NCBI RefSeq assembly: GCF_004153225.1
Contig: NZ_SEMB01000006.1
Location: forward strand, 45,280 to 109,279
Origin: Sporolactobacillus sp. THM7-7
GTDB lineage: Bacteria > Bacillota > Bacilli > Bacillales > Sporolactobacillaceae
Length of the DNA stretch: 64,000 nt
Direction of reading: 5' to 3'
Of this stretch, positions 37,444-48,500 are shown one piece after another. The number at the start of each line of letters is the position of its first letter. Within the stretch, counting starts at the first letter, position 1. The notes under the pieces were generated by a model, which worked only from the letters and a program-made list of their open reading frames with translations, had not been told where the DNA came from and searched no databases. The position numbers and the translations under genes are program-made.

Positions 37444-40400
37444 TTAAACTGGCTGATACGCCTTTTTCGGGGCTGAAAGCTGTCCGCGCTTTTTCAGATA
37501 AAACGCCTCTTCCTTCGCCTCGTCACTCGTCATACCCTGAGCCTGCAGCTCCCCGATTTTATTCATTATCGCTTCATAATCGCGCGGGATCACTTTAATC
37601 AGGCGAGCCTTTGTCTCTTCCCATTGCAGCAGTATGCGTTTCGCTTTCGGACTGTCCGTATAGGTCAGATGATTTTTAATCATCGTATAAATTTCATCCA
37701 GTTCATCCGGCTCGTCTACCCGCTCAATATTCACGAGTTCCCGATTGATACGGGCCAGCGTCGCTTCGGGCCGCTCATCCGGAAGCAGATAAGCCGTACC
37801 GCCGGACATGCCGGCAGCGAAATTTCGTCCGATCGACCCGAGCACGACAACTTTGCCTCCGGTCATGTACTCGCATCCATTTTCTCCGACCCCTTCGACG
37901 ACGACTTTGGCTCCGCTGTTTCTGACACAGAAACGACCGCCCGCCGTTCCGCGTATATAGGCCTCGCCGCTTGTCGCACCGAAGAACGCCACGTTACCCA
38001 TCATCGCCTGATCATCTGCCGCCGCAGCAACCACTTCTTCCGAACGAATAATCACTTTTCCTCCTGAGAGCCCTTTGCCGACATAATCGTTCGCATCCCC
38101 GGTCAGCGTCATCGTTACGCCCTTCGGAATAAATGAGGCGAAACTCTGGCCCGCGCTGCCGGTGAACGAGAGATTAATCGTATCTTCGGGAAGCCCTTTG
38201 CCTGCGGTAGATTTTGAGATGACGTAGCCCAGTGTCGTCCCCACGGTCCGATCCGAGTTTTTCAGATGATACGACAAATAAATCGGCTGCTTGCTTTCGA
38301 TCGTCGACAGGCATGTCGAAACAAGATGCCGCTCGTCGAAACGTTTTTCTATGTGGTGATCCTGCGGTCTCGCAAAGTGGCGCTTGGACACGTCGCTTTC
38401 CGCCTGATAAAGCAGATCCGACAGGTCGAGATAGCGAGCCTTCCAGTGACGGCGCACGGCTTTCTTGACTCTGAGCAAGTGGGCCTGGCCAATAACTTCT
38501 TCAAGAGAACGGTAGCCGAGTTCCGCCAGCTGTTCGCGAATATCCTGAGCGATGAAACGCATAAAATTAACAATATAATCCGGGCTGCCTGAAAAATGCT
38601 TCCGCAATTCCGGGTTTTGCGTGGCGATACCGACCGGACAGGAATCAAGGTGACAGGCCCGCATCATCAGACATCCGAGCACGACAAGCGGCGCTGTAGC
38701 GAAACCAAATTCTTCTGCACCGAGACAAGCGGCAATCAGAACGTCCCGTCCGGTCATCAGTTTGCCGTCCGTCTCCAAGCGGACCCGATCACGCAGGCCG
38801 TTCTTCATAAGCGTCTGATGTGCCTCGGCAAGCCCGAGTTCCCACGGAATGCCGGCATGCTGGATGCTGACTTTGGACGCCGCTCCGGTTCCGCCGTCAT
38901 GCCCGCTGATCAGAATAACGTCTGCTTTACCTTTGGCTACACCGGCGGCAATGGTGCCGACACCGGCTTTCGCCACTAATTTAACACTGATTCTCGCTTT
39001 TGGATTGCTCGATTTCAGATCATAAATCAGCTGCGCCAGATCTTCGATGGAGTAAATGTCGTGGTGCGGCGGCGGAGAAATCAACGAAACCCCCGGCGTC
39101 GCGCGCCGTGTACGGGCAATCCACGGGTATACCTTTCCGGCAGGCAGCTGACCGCCTTCGCCCGGTTTTGCGCCCTGAGCCATTTTTATCTGCAGTTCAC
39201 CGGCTTCGGAAAGATAGTAGCTGGTCACGCCGAATCGGGCGGAGGCGACCTGCTTAATCGCACTGCGCCGCCAGTCGCCGCTCGCCTCGCGAGTGAAGCG
39301 TTCCGCATCCTCTCCTCCTTCACCGCTGTTGCTCTTGCCGCCGATTCGGTTCATCGCAATCGCCAGTGCTTCATGCGCTTCCTTACTGATCGATCCGTAT
39401 GACATCGCTCCCGTTTTAAATCTTTTAAACAGGCTTTCTACCGGTTCAACCTCATCGACCGGGATCGGCCGGCGATCTTTTTCGAAGGTTAATAGACTTC
39501 GGATTGTCGAAAACGGGGCATTGTTCGCCATCTTCGCATATTCTTTGTAAAGCTTGTAATCATTGCGTCTTGCCGCCTGCTGCAGCGTATGAACAATCAG
39601 CGGGGCGATTCTGTGCTGTTCGCCGCCCTGTCGCCACTGCATGGCACTTCCGGCGTCAAGCGGCGTGACGCGTCCTTCTTCCTGTTCGGCAGCTGCCTCG
39701 CTGTGGCGCCTCTCCGTCTCAGCCGCCAGCTCATCCAGCCCGATCCCGCCAATCTGTGAAACGGTTCCTTCAAAATATTTATCAATTAATTCGTGAGACA
39801 GGCCAAGCGCCTCAAACGTCTGGGCGCCGCGGTAACTTTGGATGGACGAGATACCGACTTTCGACATGATTTTAACCAGGCCTCCGACCAGCGCCTTAAC
39901 GTAGTTCTGTTCCGCTTTTTCAACCGGCAACAACAGATGGCCTTCTTTTTTCAGTGAGCAGACGGTCTCGAGCGCCAGATACGGATGGATGGCATCCGCC
40001 CCGTAGCCGAGAAGGGCAGCAATGTGATGGCTGTCCCGAGGCTCGCCGGAATCAACGATCAGGCTGACCCGGGTACGTGTGCCTCTGTCGATCAGATGGT
40101 GATGCAACGCGCTGACCGCAAGAAGCGAGGGAATCGGAAGATGCCTTTTATCAACCCCTCGGTCTGAGAGGACGATGAGTGAGGCGCCGTCATGAATCGC
40201 CCGGTCAACTTGGAGAATCAACTGATCGACGGCGTCGGCCAGTCCTCCTTCACCCTTTTCTGCAGAAAACAGAGTCTCGATCGTTACTGCTTTTAATCCT
40301 TGCTTGCCGAGTGCCCGAAAGGTGTTTCGATCGAGGATCGGGTGGCTCAGACGAATCTGTCTTGTCACGTGTCCGACCGGATCAAGGAGACTGATCTGCG

Positions 40401-42000
40401 GCCCGAGCCAAGTGATTTCAGACATAACCCAGGCCTCCCGAATGGCATCGATCGGGGGATTGGTAACCTGGGAAAACCATTGTTTGAAATAATCGAACAA
40501 CAGCTGCGGTTTTTGCGACAGGACGGCAATCGGTGTATCATTCCCCATCGATCCCGTCGGTTCCTTCCCCTTCTCGGCCATGGGCTGGATCGCTTTGACG
40601 ACTTCTTCATACGTATATCCGTGCACTTTCTGCTGGAAGAGACGTACACCGTCATCCGCATTTTCTTCTCCCGGACAGTCCTGCCGAAGTTCAGCAACCG
40701 TATTCTCCAGAAGCTCATGATAGGATTCGGCATTGGCGATTTCTTTTTTCAGTTCGTCGCTCGGCACAATCCGCCCTTTTTCCGTATCGACAAGAAGGAG
40801 CTGCCCCGGTTTCAGATGGCATCTTTCTTTAATATTTTCCGCATTGAGATCGGCGACGCCGACTTCCGAAGAAAAGACGACTTTGTCATCCGTGGTAATG
40901 TAGTAACGGGCAGGTCTCAGACCGTTTCTGTCCAGAATCGCCCCGATCTGGCTGCCGTTGCAGAAACCGAGGGCCATCGGTCCGTCCCATGGTTCCATCA
41001 CCCGACTGTGAAAGGCATAAAACGAGCGCAGATCCTCAGGCAATTCTGGGTTATTTTCCCACGGCTCAGGTACCATCATCATGACGGCATGGGGCAGAGA
41101 ATACCCGTGATACGTTAAAAATTCGAGTACATTGTCAAAAATTGCCGAATCACTGCCGTCCGGATCAATGATTTGCGGCAAGTGTTCGTTTGACAGCTGT
41201 TTGGCTTTGGCGTTAAACCAGCTCATATTTCCCCGAATCGTATTAATCTCGCCGTTGTGGACGATCATCCGGTTAGGATGTGCTCTCTCCCAGCTTGGGA
41301 ATGTGTTCGTGCTGTAGCGGGAATGCACTAAAGCAAGCGCTGAAACGAAACGTTCGTCCTGAAGATCCGTATAAAAAGCAGATACTTCCTTTGCCCGCAG
41401 CATCCCCTTATAAACAAGCGTCCGACTGGAGAGACTGGCAACATAGATCTCGTCCTTCAACTTGGCTTCGATTGCTTTTCTCAGTAAATAAAGTTCACGG
41501 TCCAGCACCTGGCCGGAGTCCTCATTGGGCGTGCCGATAAACATCTGATACATATATGGAGCTTTGCTGCGTGCAAGAGGGGTAATTTCATTTTCATCCA
41601 CCGGAACATCCCGCTCACCGTAAAGCCGCAGATTCCGGGCGGCAATACAGGATTTAATTTTTCCGATTGCAACGAGACGCCTCGAACGATCCTGGGGGAG
41701 AAAAAACATGCCGACGCCATAATGACCGGGTTCCGGCAATTCGAACGGACAGACGGTGCGGAAAAATTTGTCCGGCACCTGCACAAGAATACCGGCACCG
41801 TCTCCAGTTTTCCCGTCGGCTGCTTTCCCTGCACGATGATCCAGGCGGGCGAGCATCTCAAGCGCTGTTCTAACCACTTCGTTGGACGCCTGTCCCTTGA
41901 TATCCGCATAAAGGCCAATCCCGCACGAATCGTGTTCATATGTCGGACGGTAAAGTCCTTCATCCGTTGTTTTATTTGTTGATTGACGATTTGTAAACAT
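37444..42000 (-). CDS. gltB: Glutamate synthase large subunit
   Basis: A 1518-residue enzyme that converts 2-oxoglutarate and glutamine to two glutamates. After removal of a 25-residue propeptide, Cys26 (YEHDSCGIGLYA) would be the glutaminase nucleophile. The central FMN-binding synthase domain contains ISGHDGGTGAA. The 3Fe-4S cysteines are in CLMMRACHLDSCPVG. A C-terminal GXGXG beta-helix (GGKVIIRSEE, GENGCEYMTGGKVVVLG) follows. ATG 42000 is preceded by GAAGGAAGG nine bases upstream; earlier in-frame starts are not needed. It is divergent from gltC. It corresponds to B. subtilis GltA. Confidence 0.96.
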   Translation of the reverse strand: MFTNRQSTNKTTDEGLYRPTYEHDSCGIGLYADIKGQASNEVVRTALEMLARLDHRAGKAADGKTGDGAGILVQVPDKFFRTVCPFELPEPGHYGVGMFFLPQDRSRRLVAIGKIKSCIAARNLRLYGERDVPVDENEITPLARSKAPYMYQMFIGTPNEDSGQVLDRELYLLRKAIEAKLKDEIYVASLSSRTLVYKGMLRAKEVSAFYTDLQDERFVSALALVHSRYSTNTFPSWERAHPNRMIVHNGEINTIRGNMSWFNAKAKQLSNEHLPQIIDPDGSDSAIFDNVLEFLTYHGYSLPHAVMMMVPEPWENNPELPEDLRSFYAFHSRVMEPWDGPMALGFCNGSQIGAILDRNGLRPARYYITTDDKVVFSSEVGVADLNAENIKERCHLKPGQLLLVDTEKGRIVPSDELKKEIANAESYHELLENTVAELRQDCPGEENADDGVRLFQQKVHGYTYEEVVKAIQPMAEKGKEPTGSMGNDTPIAVLSQKPQLLFDYFKQWFSQVTNPPIDAIREAWVMSEITWLGPQISLLDPVGHVTRQIRLSHPILDRNTFRALGKQGLKAVTIETLFSAEKGEGGLADAVDQLILQVDRAIHDGASLIVLSDRGVDKRHLPIPSLLAVSALHHHLIDRGTRTRVSLIVDSGEPRDSHHIAALLGYGADAIHPYLALETVCSLKKEGHLLLPVEKAEQNYVKALVGGLVKIMSKVGISSIQSYRGAQTFEALGLSHELIDKYFEGTVSQIGGIGLDELAAETERRHSEAAAEQEEGRVTPLDAGSAMQWRQGGEQHRIAPLIVHTLQQAARRNDYKLYKEYAKMANNAPFSTIRSLLTFEKDRRPIPVDEVEPVESLFKRFKTGAMSYGSISKEAHEALAIAMNRIGGKSNSGEGGEDAERFTREASGDWRRSAIKQVASARFGVTSYYLSEAGELQIKMAQGAKPGEGGQLPAGKVYPWIARTRRATPGVSLISPPPHHDIYSIEDLAQLIYDLKSSNPKARISVKLVAKAGVGTIAAGVAKGKADVILISGHDGGTGAASKVSIQHAGIPWELGLAEAHQTLMKNGLRDRVRLETDGKLMTGRDVLIAACLGAEEFGFATAPLVVLGCLMMRACHLDSCPVGIATQNPELRKHFSGSPDYIVNFMRFIAQDIREQLAELGYRSLEEVIGQAHLLRVKKAVRRHWKARYLDLSDLLYQAESDVSKRHFARPQDHHIEKRFDERHLVSTCLSTIESKQPIYLSYHLKNSDRTVGTTLGYVISKSTAGKGLPEDTINLSFTGSAGQSFASFIPKGVTMTLTGDANDYVGKGLSGGKVIIRSEEVVAAAADDQAMMGNVAFFGATSGEAYIRGTAGGRFCVRNSGAKVVVEGVGENGCEYMTGGKVVVLGSIGRNFAAGMSGGTAYLLPDERPEATLARINRELVNIERVDEPDELDEIYTMIKNHLTYTDSPKAKRILLQWEETKARLIKVIPRDYEAIMNKIGELQAQGMTSDEAKEEAFYLKKRGQLSAPKKAYQPV

Positions 42001-42157
42001 AAAAGTCATCCTTCCTTCTGCTGGCAATCAACGCAGTATATCTATTTCACTTTTCAGAAAACGGGTCCGTTTCTCTTTCTTATTTTCCAAAAAGTATGTT
42101 AATAATATATTACGCTTTCTTTATCAATCTTTACAATATATAATTAAGATTATATTT

Positions 42158-42172
42158 ATCTCAATCTGAGAT
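42158..42172. promoter_or_regulatory. GltC-box-like palindrome between gltB and gltC
   Basis: ATCTCAATCTGAGAT is a perfect 6+3+6 palindrome, closely resembling the GltC Box I (ATCTC...GAGAT) of the B. subtilis gltC-gltAB intergenic region as I recall it. It lies 16 bases upstream of the gltC start and 158 from gltB, suited to autorepression and activation of gltBD. Confidence 0.75.
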
Positions 42173-42188
42173 GAATGGGGGACAAGCG

Positions 42189-43094
42189 ATGGAATTGCGG
42201 CAGATTGAATATTTTATTGAAGTAGCCAGAAGGGAACACATGACCCGGGCGTCCGAATCGCTTCATGTAGCCCAGTCGGCGATCAGCCGCCAGATCACAC
42301 TGTTGGAAAATGAACTCGGCGTCGCTTTGTTCACAAGAAAAGGTCGAAACATTCAGCTGACTCCAATGGGAAAAATATTTCTCGAACATGCTGAACGGGG
42401 ATTGCTGGAATTTGAAAAGGCTCAGCAGAAAATCAAAGAACATCTGAACCCCGAGGTCGGACTGATCAGGCTCGGTATCTCGACCAGTCTGTCGGTTCAC
42501 ACGCTACCCATTATGCTTCAGCACTTTCATGAAAATCATCCCAATATCGACTTTCAGCTCCATCAAGGCTCCGTCCCCTATCTTATCCGGCTGATTGATC
42601 AAGGGGCTATTGACCTCGCTTTTGCTTCGCCAGTCCCCAGTCGCGGTGACTCAGTAAAAAGCAGCATTCTTTATACGGAACGCATGGTTCTTCTCTTGTC
42701 GGCACGCCACCCGCTCGCTGGCCACAAATCAGTGACACTGAGTCAGCTGAAAAATGAACGTTTCATCACTTTCCGCAGCAAATTATCCTTGCAGGAGCTT
42801 TTCCGCGACGCCTGTCGACAGGCGGGTTTCAACCCGGATATTGTATTTGAAGGAGAAGATATGGATACCATCAAAGGGCTTGTTGCCGCTGGGTTCGGAA
42901 TCGCTTTGATGCCTGAAAATGCCGTCGCTTACAATCTCCCCCCGGATGTCGCGACTGTCACGCTCGACTCCCCTAAAATCTCGCGCGCTGTCGGCCTCAT
43001 CCGACCGAAGACACGGGAACTTGCCCCTTCCGAACAGCTTTTCTCTAAATTCGTTGACGACTTTTATGATCGGTTGTATCGTTTCGGGCAATGA
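42189..43094 (+). CDS. gltC: LysR-family regulator GltC
   Basis: A 301-residue LysR regulator. The N-terminal winged helix-turn-helix is MELRQIEYFIEVARREHMTR then SLHVAQSAISRQI. The effector-binding domain follows (about 90-300). EGEDMDTIKGLVAAGFGIALMPE resembles B. subtilis GltC closely. There it activates gltAB when 2-oxoglutarate is high. ATG 42189 follows GGGGGAC. Divergent placement from gltB, with the palindrome between them, supports the assignment. Confidence 0.93.
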   Translation: MELRQIEYFIEVARREHMTRASESLHVAQSAISRQITLLENELGVALFTRKGRNIQLTPMGKIFLEHAERGLLEFEKAQQKIKEHLNPEVGLIRLGISTSLSVHTLPIMLQHFHENHPNIDFQLHQGSVPYLIRLIDQGAIDLAFASPVPSRGDSVKSSILYTERMVLLLSARHPLAGHKSVTLSQLKNERFITFRSKLSLQELFRDACRQAGFNPDIVFEGEDMDTIKGLVAAGFGIALMPENAVAYNLPPDVATVTLDSPKISRAVGLIRPKTRELAPSEQLFSKFVDDFYDRLYRFGQ

Positions 43095-43150
43095 AGAAAG
43101 ACGAGCGATTGGCAAATACTTTGGCGCAGTCAGAGGATCATCCTGTGTGT

Positions 43151-43193
43151 AAAAAAAAGCTGTCTTTCCGCTTTGTCGGAAAGACAGCTTTTT
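43151..43193. terminator. Bidirectional terminator between gltC and lipA
   Basis: AAAAGCTGTCTTTCCG and CGGAAAGACAGCTTTT are perfect 16-bp arms around a six-base loop, with A-run and T-run extensions. It ends the convergent genes gltC and lipA. Confidence 0.92.
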
Positions 43194-43234
43194 GCCTCTG
43201 CCCTTGCTGAAAACCGTGACGTTCTGTCCGCCGC

Positions 43235-44176
43235 TCATCTGCCTGACAAACGTCCGCTATCTTCGCGTCTTTCTTCCTCAACCAGTGCGTCGTGGCGTCG
43301 CCGAGACTCCTCCCCGACTTGTTCGTCCGCGTGATAAGACGTACGGGCGAGCGGGCCGGACACACAATGCCTGAACCCTTTAGAGAGCGCGATCTCCCTA
43401 AGTTCTTCAAATTCTTCCGGCCGATAATAGCGGACGACGTCCAAATGTTTCCGTGTCGGCTGAAGATATTGTCCGATCACCATAATGTCGACATGATTGG
43501 CGAGCAGATCATCCATCGCCTCCATAATTTCTTCTTTTGTCTCTCCAAGGCCGACCATAATGCTGGATTTAGTCGGCGTGGCCGGACTTGCCTCTTTTAC
43601 CTTTCTTAAAACGGCTAGCGACCGATCGTACGTTGCAATTGCCCGGACTTTTTTCGTCAGCCGGCGGACCGTTTCAATATTGTGATCAAAAATATCGGGC
43701 TTCGCGTCCATGAGCGTATGGATGCTTTCTTCATCACCCTTCATATCCGAAGGGAGCACTTCGATCGTGCAATAGGGTACTTTTCTGCGAATGGCGCGGA
43801 TCGTCTCTGCGAAAACGTAGGCCCCTCCGTCTTTCAAATCGTCACGGGCGACCGCCGTCACCACCACATGGCGCAGTTTCATTCTTTCCACAGAATCCGC
43901 CACTCTCTCCGGTTCCATCAGATCAAGCTCGGTCGGTCGGCCCGTCCTCACCGCGCAAAACCTGCATCCACGTGTACATATATTCCCGAGAATCATAAAC
44001 GTTGCCGTCCGCCTTGATCCCCAGCACTCGTGAATGTTCGGACATTTTGCTTCTTCACAAACCGTATGCAGCCGTCCTTCGCGCATTAAGTGCTTGATCC
44101 CGCGAAAATCCCCGTTCGTATTCAGTCTAATCTTCAGCCATTCCGGTTTCCTTAAAATTTGTTCCCTTTTTTTCAT
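43235..44176 (-). CDS. lipA: Lipoyl synthase
   Basis: A 313-residue radical-SAM enzyme that inserts two sulfurs into protein-bound octanoate. The auxiliary cluster cysteines are in [13 protein letters not shown] and the radical-SAM triad in [11 protein letters not shown] 44176 follows AAAGGAGTACC. It lies 61 bases downstream of lipM, probably cotranscribed. In B. subtilis lipA sits near yutD-yunA; here it has been joined to lipM instead. The C-terminal 20 residues are Glu/Arg-rich. Confidence 0.96.
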   Translation of the reverse strand: MKKREQILRKPEWLKIRLNTNGDFRGIKHLMREGRLHTVCEEAKCPNIHECWGSRRTATFMILGNICTRGCRFCAVRTGRPTELDLMEPERVADSVERMKLRHVVVTAVARDDLKDGGAYVFAETIRAIRRKVPYCTIEVLPSDMKGDEESIHTLMDAKPDIFDHNIETVRRLTKKVRAIATYDRSLAVLRKVKEASPATPTKSSIMVGLGETKEEIMEAMDDLLANHVDIMVIGQYLQPTRKHLDVVRYYRPEEFEELREIALSKGFRHCVSGPLARTSYHADEQVGEESRRRHDALVEEERREDSGRLSGR

Positions 44177-44237
44177 TTAACGGTACTCCTTTTTTGAATT
44201 GCGTTTCCGTGCAGCATGGAGTTCTTCTCGCATATCA

Positions 44238-45056
44238 TTAGCGGCGGTAATTCCAGCGATCCGAAGCATACTTCTCTTCGGCAAGCGCGTGCACTTCCTG
44301 TTCCTGCCGCCTCGTCAGTCTGTAAGGCTCAAAGGTAATGCCGAGTCCTTTCTCAAATCCATGGTAAAAAGCATGCTTTGCCTCGTTAATAGAGACCGGC
44401 CGCCCGGCGAGACGGCTTATGGAGACGGCCTTATTCAGAAACTGCCGTTTGGCACGTTCTTTCACCCTTGGACTTTTATATAAAAAACAATCGAACAGTG
44501 CATCGATATCAACTGACAGCGGAATGGACCCATGCTGGAGAATCATCCCGTTCTGACGCATCTGAGCGCTCCCCGCCGCTTTGCGCCCTTCGACGACCAA
44601 CTCATACCAGGAGGCATCTTCAAAACAGACGGCGGAATGCTCGCGCGCGCGTTCCTTTTCCGGCATCGCCAAATCCGCCTGTAAGCCGAGCCCTCGGAAT
44701 CCTTCGAGCAATCCGGCCGAGAGTATACGATACGCCCCGACCACGGATTTCGGCATACCCGGATAATCTTCCGGCAGAATCACACTGTATGTAAGCTCTT
44801 GATGATGGAGCACGGCCCGTCCCCCCGTCGGCCTTCTGACGAGCCGAAAACCGTGTTTCCGCAATCCTTCCCTGTCAATACGTCCTTCTGTTTTCTGAAA
44901 ATAACCGACTGAAAGCCCAGGCGGATCCCATCCATAAAATCGGAGAACCCTGAAATCGTGACCAGCACCGAAATGAGTCAAGTATTCATCAAGCGCCATA
45001 TTGTAAGCCGGTGTCTGGTTTCCCGAATCTATATAATACCAGATTTTCTCGTCCAT
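44238..45056 (-). CDS. lipM: Octanoyl-[GcvH]:protein transferase LipM
   Basis: A 272-residue member of the biotin/lipoyl ligase superfamily that moves octanoate from acyl carrier protein to GcvH. RRPTGGRAVLHHQELTYSV (74-92) is the family signature. Cys144 in HSAVCFEDASWYELVV is the acyl-thioester cysteine of LipM, and Lys159 follows in EGRKAAGSAQ. I start it at ATG 45056 behind GAAGGGG; the open frame extends 16 codons further. It is first in a lipM-lipA pair. Its substrate GcvH is encoded at 24.6 kb. Confidence 0.9.
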   Translation of the reverse strand: MDEKIWYYIDSGNQTPAYNMALDEYLTHFGAGHDFRVLRFYGWDPPGLSVGYFQKTEGRIDREGLRKHGFRLVRRPTGGRAVLHHQELTYSVILPEDYPGMPKSVVGAYRILSAGLLEGFRGLGLQADLAMPEKERAREHSAVCFEDASWYELVVEGRKAAGSAQMRQNGMILQHGSIPLSVDIDALFDCFLYKSPRVKERAKRQFLNKAVSISRLAGRPVSINEAKHAFYHGFEKGLGITFEPYRLTRRQEQEVHALAEEKYASDRWNYRR

Positions 45057-45280
45057 CTCCTCAGCCCCTTCAACACCAAATAGCTTGATTGACAGCGCTA
45101 TCATGTCTCTTCATTATAATATAATTTCTCCAAAACCGACAGGTAGACGAATCATCCGTTTTTTACATGAAAAAAGCCGACGGGATGAAAACCTGTCTTG
45201 CTTTCTCGAGACATGTGCCTGTGATATATTGGAATTATACGTTGTTTTCGGTAAAACGCAATACGAACATACATTCTTAT

Positions 45281-45571
45281 AAAAGCCGAGAAGGTCGAGG
45301 AAGTGCCGCTTCGAGCACCGGAGTGTACATACGAAGTACATGAGGAAGCGGAGAAGCCAGCTGACAAAGAGATTCGACTGCTATTTTTCCCGGACGACGG
45401 AAACATCCTCTTTTTCAATCCGTTTCCGGAGGAGGACAAAAAGAGCCGAGAAGGTCGAGGAAGTGCCGCTTCGAGCACCGGAGTGTACATACGAAGTACA
45501 TGAGGAAGCGGAGAAGCCAGCTGACAAAGAGATTCGACTGCTATTTTTCCCGGACGACGGAAACATCCTAA
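45281..45571 (+). repeat. Repeat family A, tandem array (left), 160-bp units
   Basis: Two units of period 160: GCCGAGAAGGTCGAGG starts at 45285 and again at 45445. Each holds an internal hairpin (CCGCTTC ... GAAGCGG enclosing TGTAC-ATACGAA-GTACA) and ends ACGGAAACATCCT. GTTTCCGGAGGAGGAC joins the units. The first unit lacks its left end. The last base of the array lies only a few bases before AAAGGAG, the ribosome-binding site of the helicase gene, so the array forms its 5' leader. The stretch 45057-45280 holds no gene. Confidence 0.88.
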
Positions 45572-45590
45572 TTAAAGGAGAGCATCTTTT

Positions 45591-48500
45591 ATGACCCCTT
45601 ACCTCCAACTAACCTTCGTGCCGCAGATGGAAAACGGCTGGAACTTTTTTATTTGGCTGACCGATGAAAAAGGAGAAGCTTTGCCTTTCTCCGAGCGAGG
45701 GACGTCCGACCATTCTCTGCCGGACTGGCTCAGCGACCGGTCGCCTTATCGTTTTTTCATGACGCACGCAGACTTTATCCATGATCGGAAAACGGTTCCG
45801 GTTCACGGGGCGATTATGACGATGGACAGCGTTTTTCACCTGATCCGGGATGGGGTATTAGACGGCTCACGGGGTGCTATACTTCCGGGAAAAACATTTC
45901 AATGGTTCGGCCGGATCGCCGAAGCGCTTCACATATTATTAAAAGGCGGCCATTTTTATCCTTTCTTTTACCATCTGGAACGGGGCAACCATGAACGATG
46001 CACCTTCTGCGAATGGATGCCGGACGCTGATCTTCTAATAAAAAACGGTCTTTTCGGCGAGTGGCTGATCCGTCTGCCGCGTCTTGCCTTCTCCATCGCC
46101 GATTTACAGGAAGTGAAAGTGCAGCAGTGGCTGCATCTGATCATTATTTTCTGGACAAACGCACTGGTCCGCGAAACATCCGTACCGATCGCTTCATCGG
46201 AACTCGCTAGTTTCAGTACCCAAAATCCGGAAAACAGCACTTTTATGAAACGTATATTGACCAACCCCTTTAATCATTCGGAACATCCGTGGATCGTTGC
46301 CGGACATCCGCAGGAAATGAAAAAAATGGATAATCTGGAGCGGGAGACAGCGGGCTGGGTGCGTCCTGTTCAGGAAAAACATCCGAAATCGTGGACCCGT
46401 GCGCTGCTGAATTTCCGTACCATTCAGCAGGAAACCTACTTTTCTCCGGAAAACGGCCGGGTGGTACTGAACCCGGAAGATCCGGACGATCTTTTCTCCG
46501 ATCAGGCAATCTGGTCATTTGAAACTGTGCTCCGCGGCTGGCAGTCCGGCCGAAAGACCGATTTGCCTCTTGAGCAGCTGCGGCAGCGCCAACCTCTGGA
46601 TAAAAACAGTTGGTTCGATCAAAAGCTAAGGCGTTTAAGAGGAAAGGTGCCGAAAGAGGTACTTGAGCTGCTTGGCGGACAAGAGGACGGCTTCTTTTCA
46701 GGCGGCGAGGTTTCCCGACTTTACCGGTACAAGGACCATTTTTCTTCGGAAGCCATTGATTTAGTTTTCCCGGACTCTTTGCGCATCCGCGAAGCCGATC
46801 CATCATTAACCGTTAACCTGGACATCCGGGAGAAAAAAACCGAAACCGGTAACGGTCATTCCCTGTTCAGCCTCGATTCCCTGATTCGTTATGACTGGCG
46901 GATCGCCATCGGAGATATCCGGCTCAGTGCGGCGGCGTTCAGGCGTCTTGTCAAGGAAAACCAATCTTTTATCCGGCACGGCGGCGAGTGGGTCCATTTA
47001 CCAATCGATCAAATGATGAAAGTATATCAGGAAATGGATGAAGCATTCGATCTTTTAGAAAGAAAACCGAGTGTCGCGGGCGCCCTGCAGCTGGAGGCGC
47101 TGCGCCGAAGAAAACGGAATAGAAAAATATCCGTTCGTGTCGAACCGGCGCTGGATCAGTATCTCGTCCGTCTGCTTCGCCAGCCGGCAAAAAGCATCCC
47201 GCTGCCTGCCGGATTCCGCGGAAAGTTACGCCCTTATCAGAAAAAAGGATACACGTGGCTTGTCCGTCTGCGTCAAAATCATGTCGGAGGGTGTCTCGCG
47301 GACGATATGGGGCTGGGCAAAACCGTTCAGACGATCGCTTACCTGAGTTACTGCCAGGCGATGCCGGACAATCCGCCGCATCCAGAATCCGCTCAGACCG
47401 GTCCTGCGCTCATTGTCTGTCCGACATCGATCGTAGAAAATTGGAACCGTGAATTCAGGATGTTTTCCCCCGAACTCGATATCTATGTCCATCATGGCAG
47501 CAATCGCCTTCACGACCAATTGTTTGACAAACGGATCGGCCGGGCGGATGTAATGATTACAAGCTATGCCCTCTTTACGAAAGAGTCCGCCCGATTGAAA
47601 CAGATTTATTGGAAAAGCGTGATACTTGATGAAGCCCAGGCAATCAAGAACCCCCACGCTCAAAAGACACGCGCGCTCCGCCAAGTCCGGACCGTTCACC
47701 GTCTCGTACTGACCGGAACGCCGATTGAAAATCGTCTTGAAGAGCTTTGGTCGATTATGGATTTTCTCAATCCCGGCTACCTTGGTTCACTGGAAGGCTT
47801 CCGAAAACGATTCATCCGTCCGATCGAGAAGAAGGGCGATCGTCTGAAAGCGAGACAGCTGACTAAGATCATCCATCCCTTCCTGCTCCGACGGGAGAAG
47901 ACCGATAAAAAAATCATTTACGATCTGCCAGATAAAATTGAAACGAGCGAAACCTGTTATCTAAGCAAAGATCAGGCGTCACTCTACCAGTCATTCGTTG
48001 ACCGTCTGACAAAAAATGTCGCGACCGCTGACGGCATACGCCGCAAAGGGCTTATCCTGTCGACATTGACAAAATTGAAACAGGTGTGCGATCATCCCTC
48101 TCTCGTTCTCGAAAAAGGCGGCGGAACAAAAAAGTCCGGCAAACTCGAACTTTTTTTTAACCTGCTTCATCCGCTTTTCGAGAAACACCGGAAAGTCATC
48201 GCTTTTACACAATACGTGCAAATGGGCCGGCTGCTTTCCGATGAAGTAAAAAAACGTTTCCCAGATGCTTCCGTCCTTTTTCTCCATGGCGGACTAAATG
48301 CCCGGCAGCGGGAGCAGATGATCCAGCGCTTTCAGAAGAACGACGGGAAAAAGGCACTGTTCATCCTGTCGCTGAAAGCCGGCGGTGTCGGCATTAATCT
48401 GACCGCCGCCAACGATGTCATCCACTACGACCGCTGGTGGAATCCCGCAGTCGAGGACCAGGCTACCGACAGAGCCTATCGAATTGGCCAGAATAAAAAC

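Noticed and set aside
45281-45608. Open frames of 66-84 codons across the left repeat array
   Set aside because: They only reflect the repeat; the 160-base period shifts frame between units and no start has a proper site.
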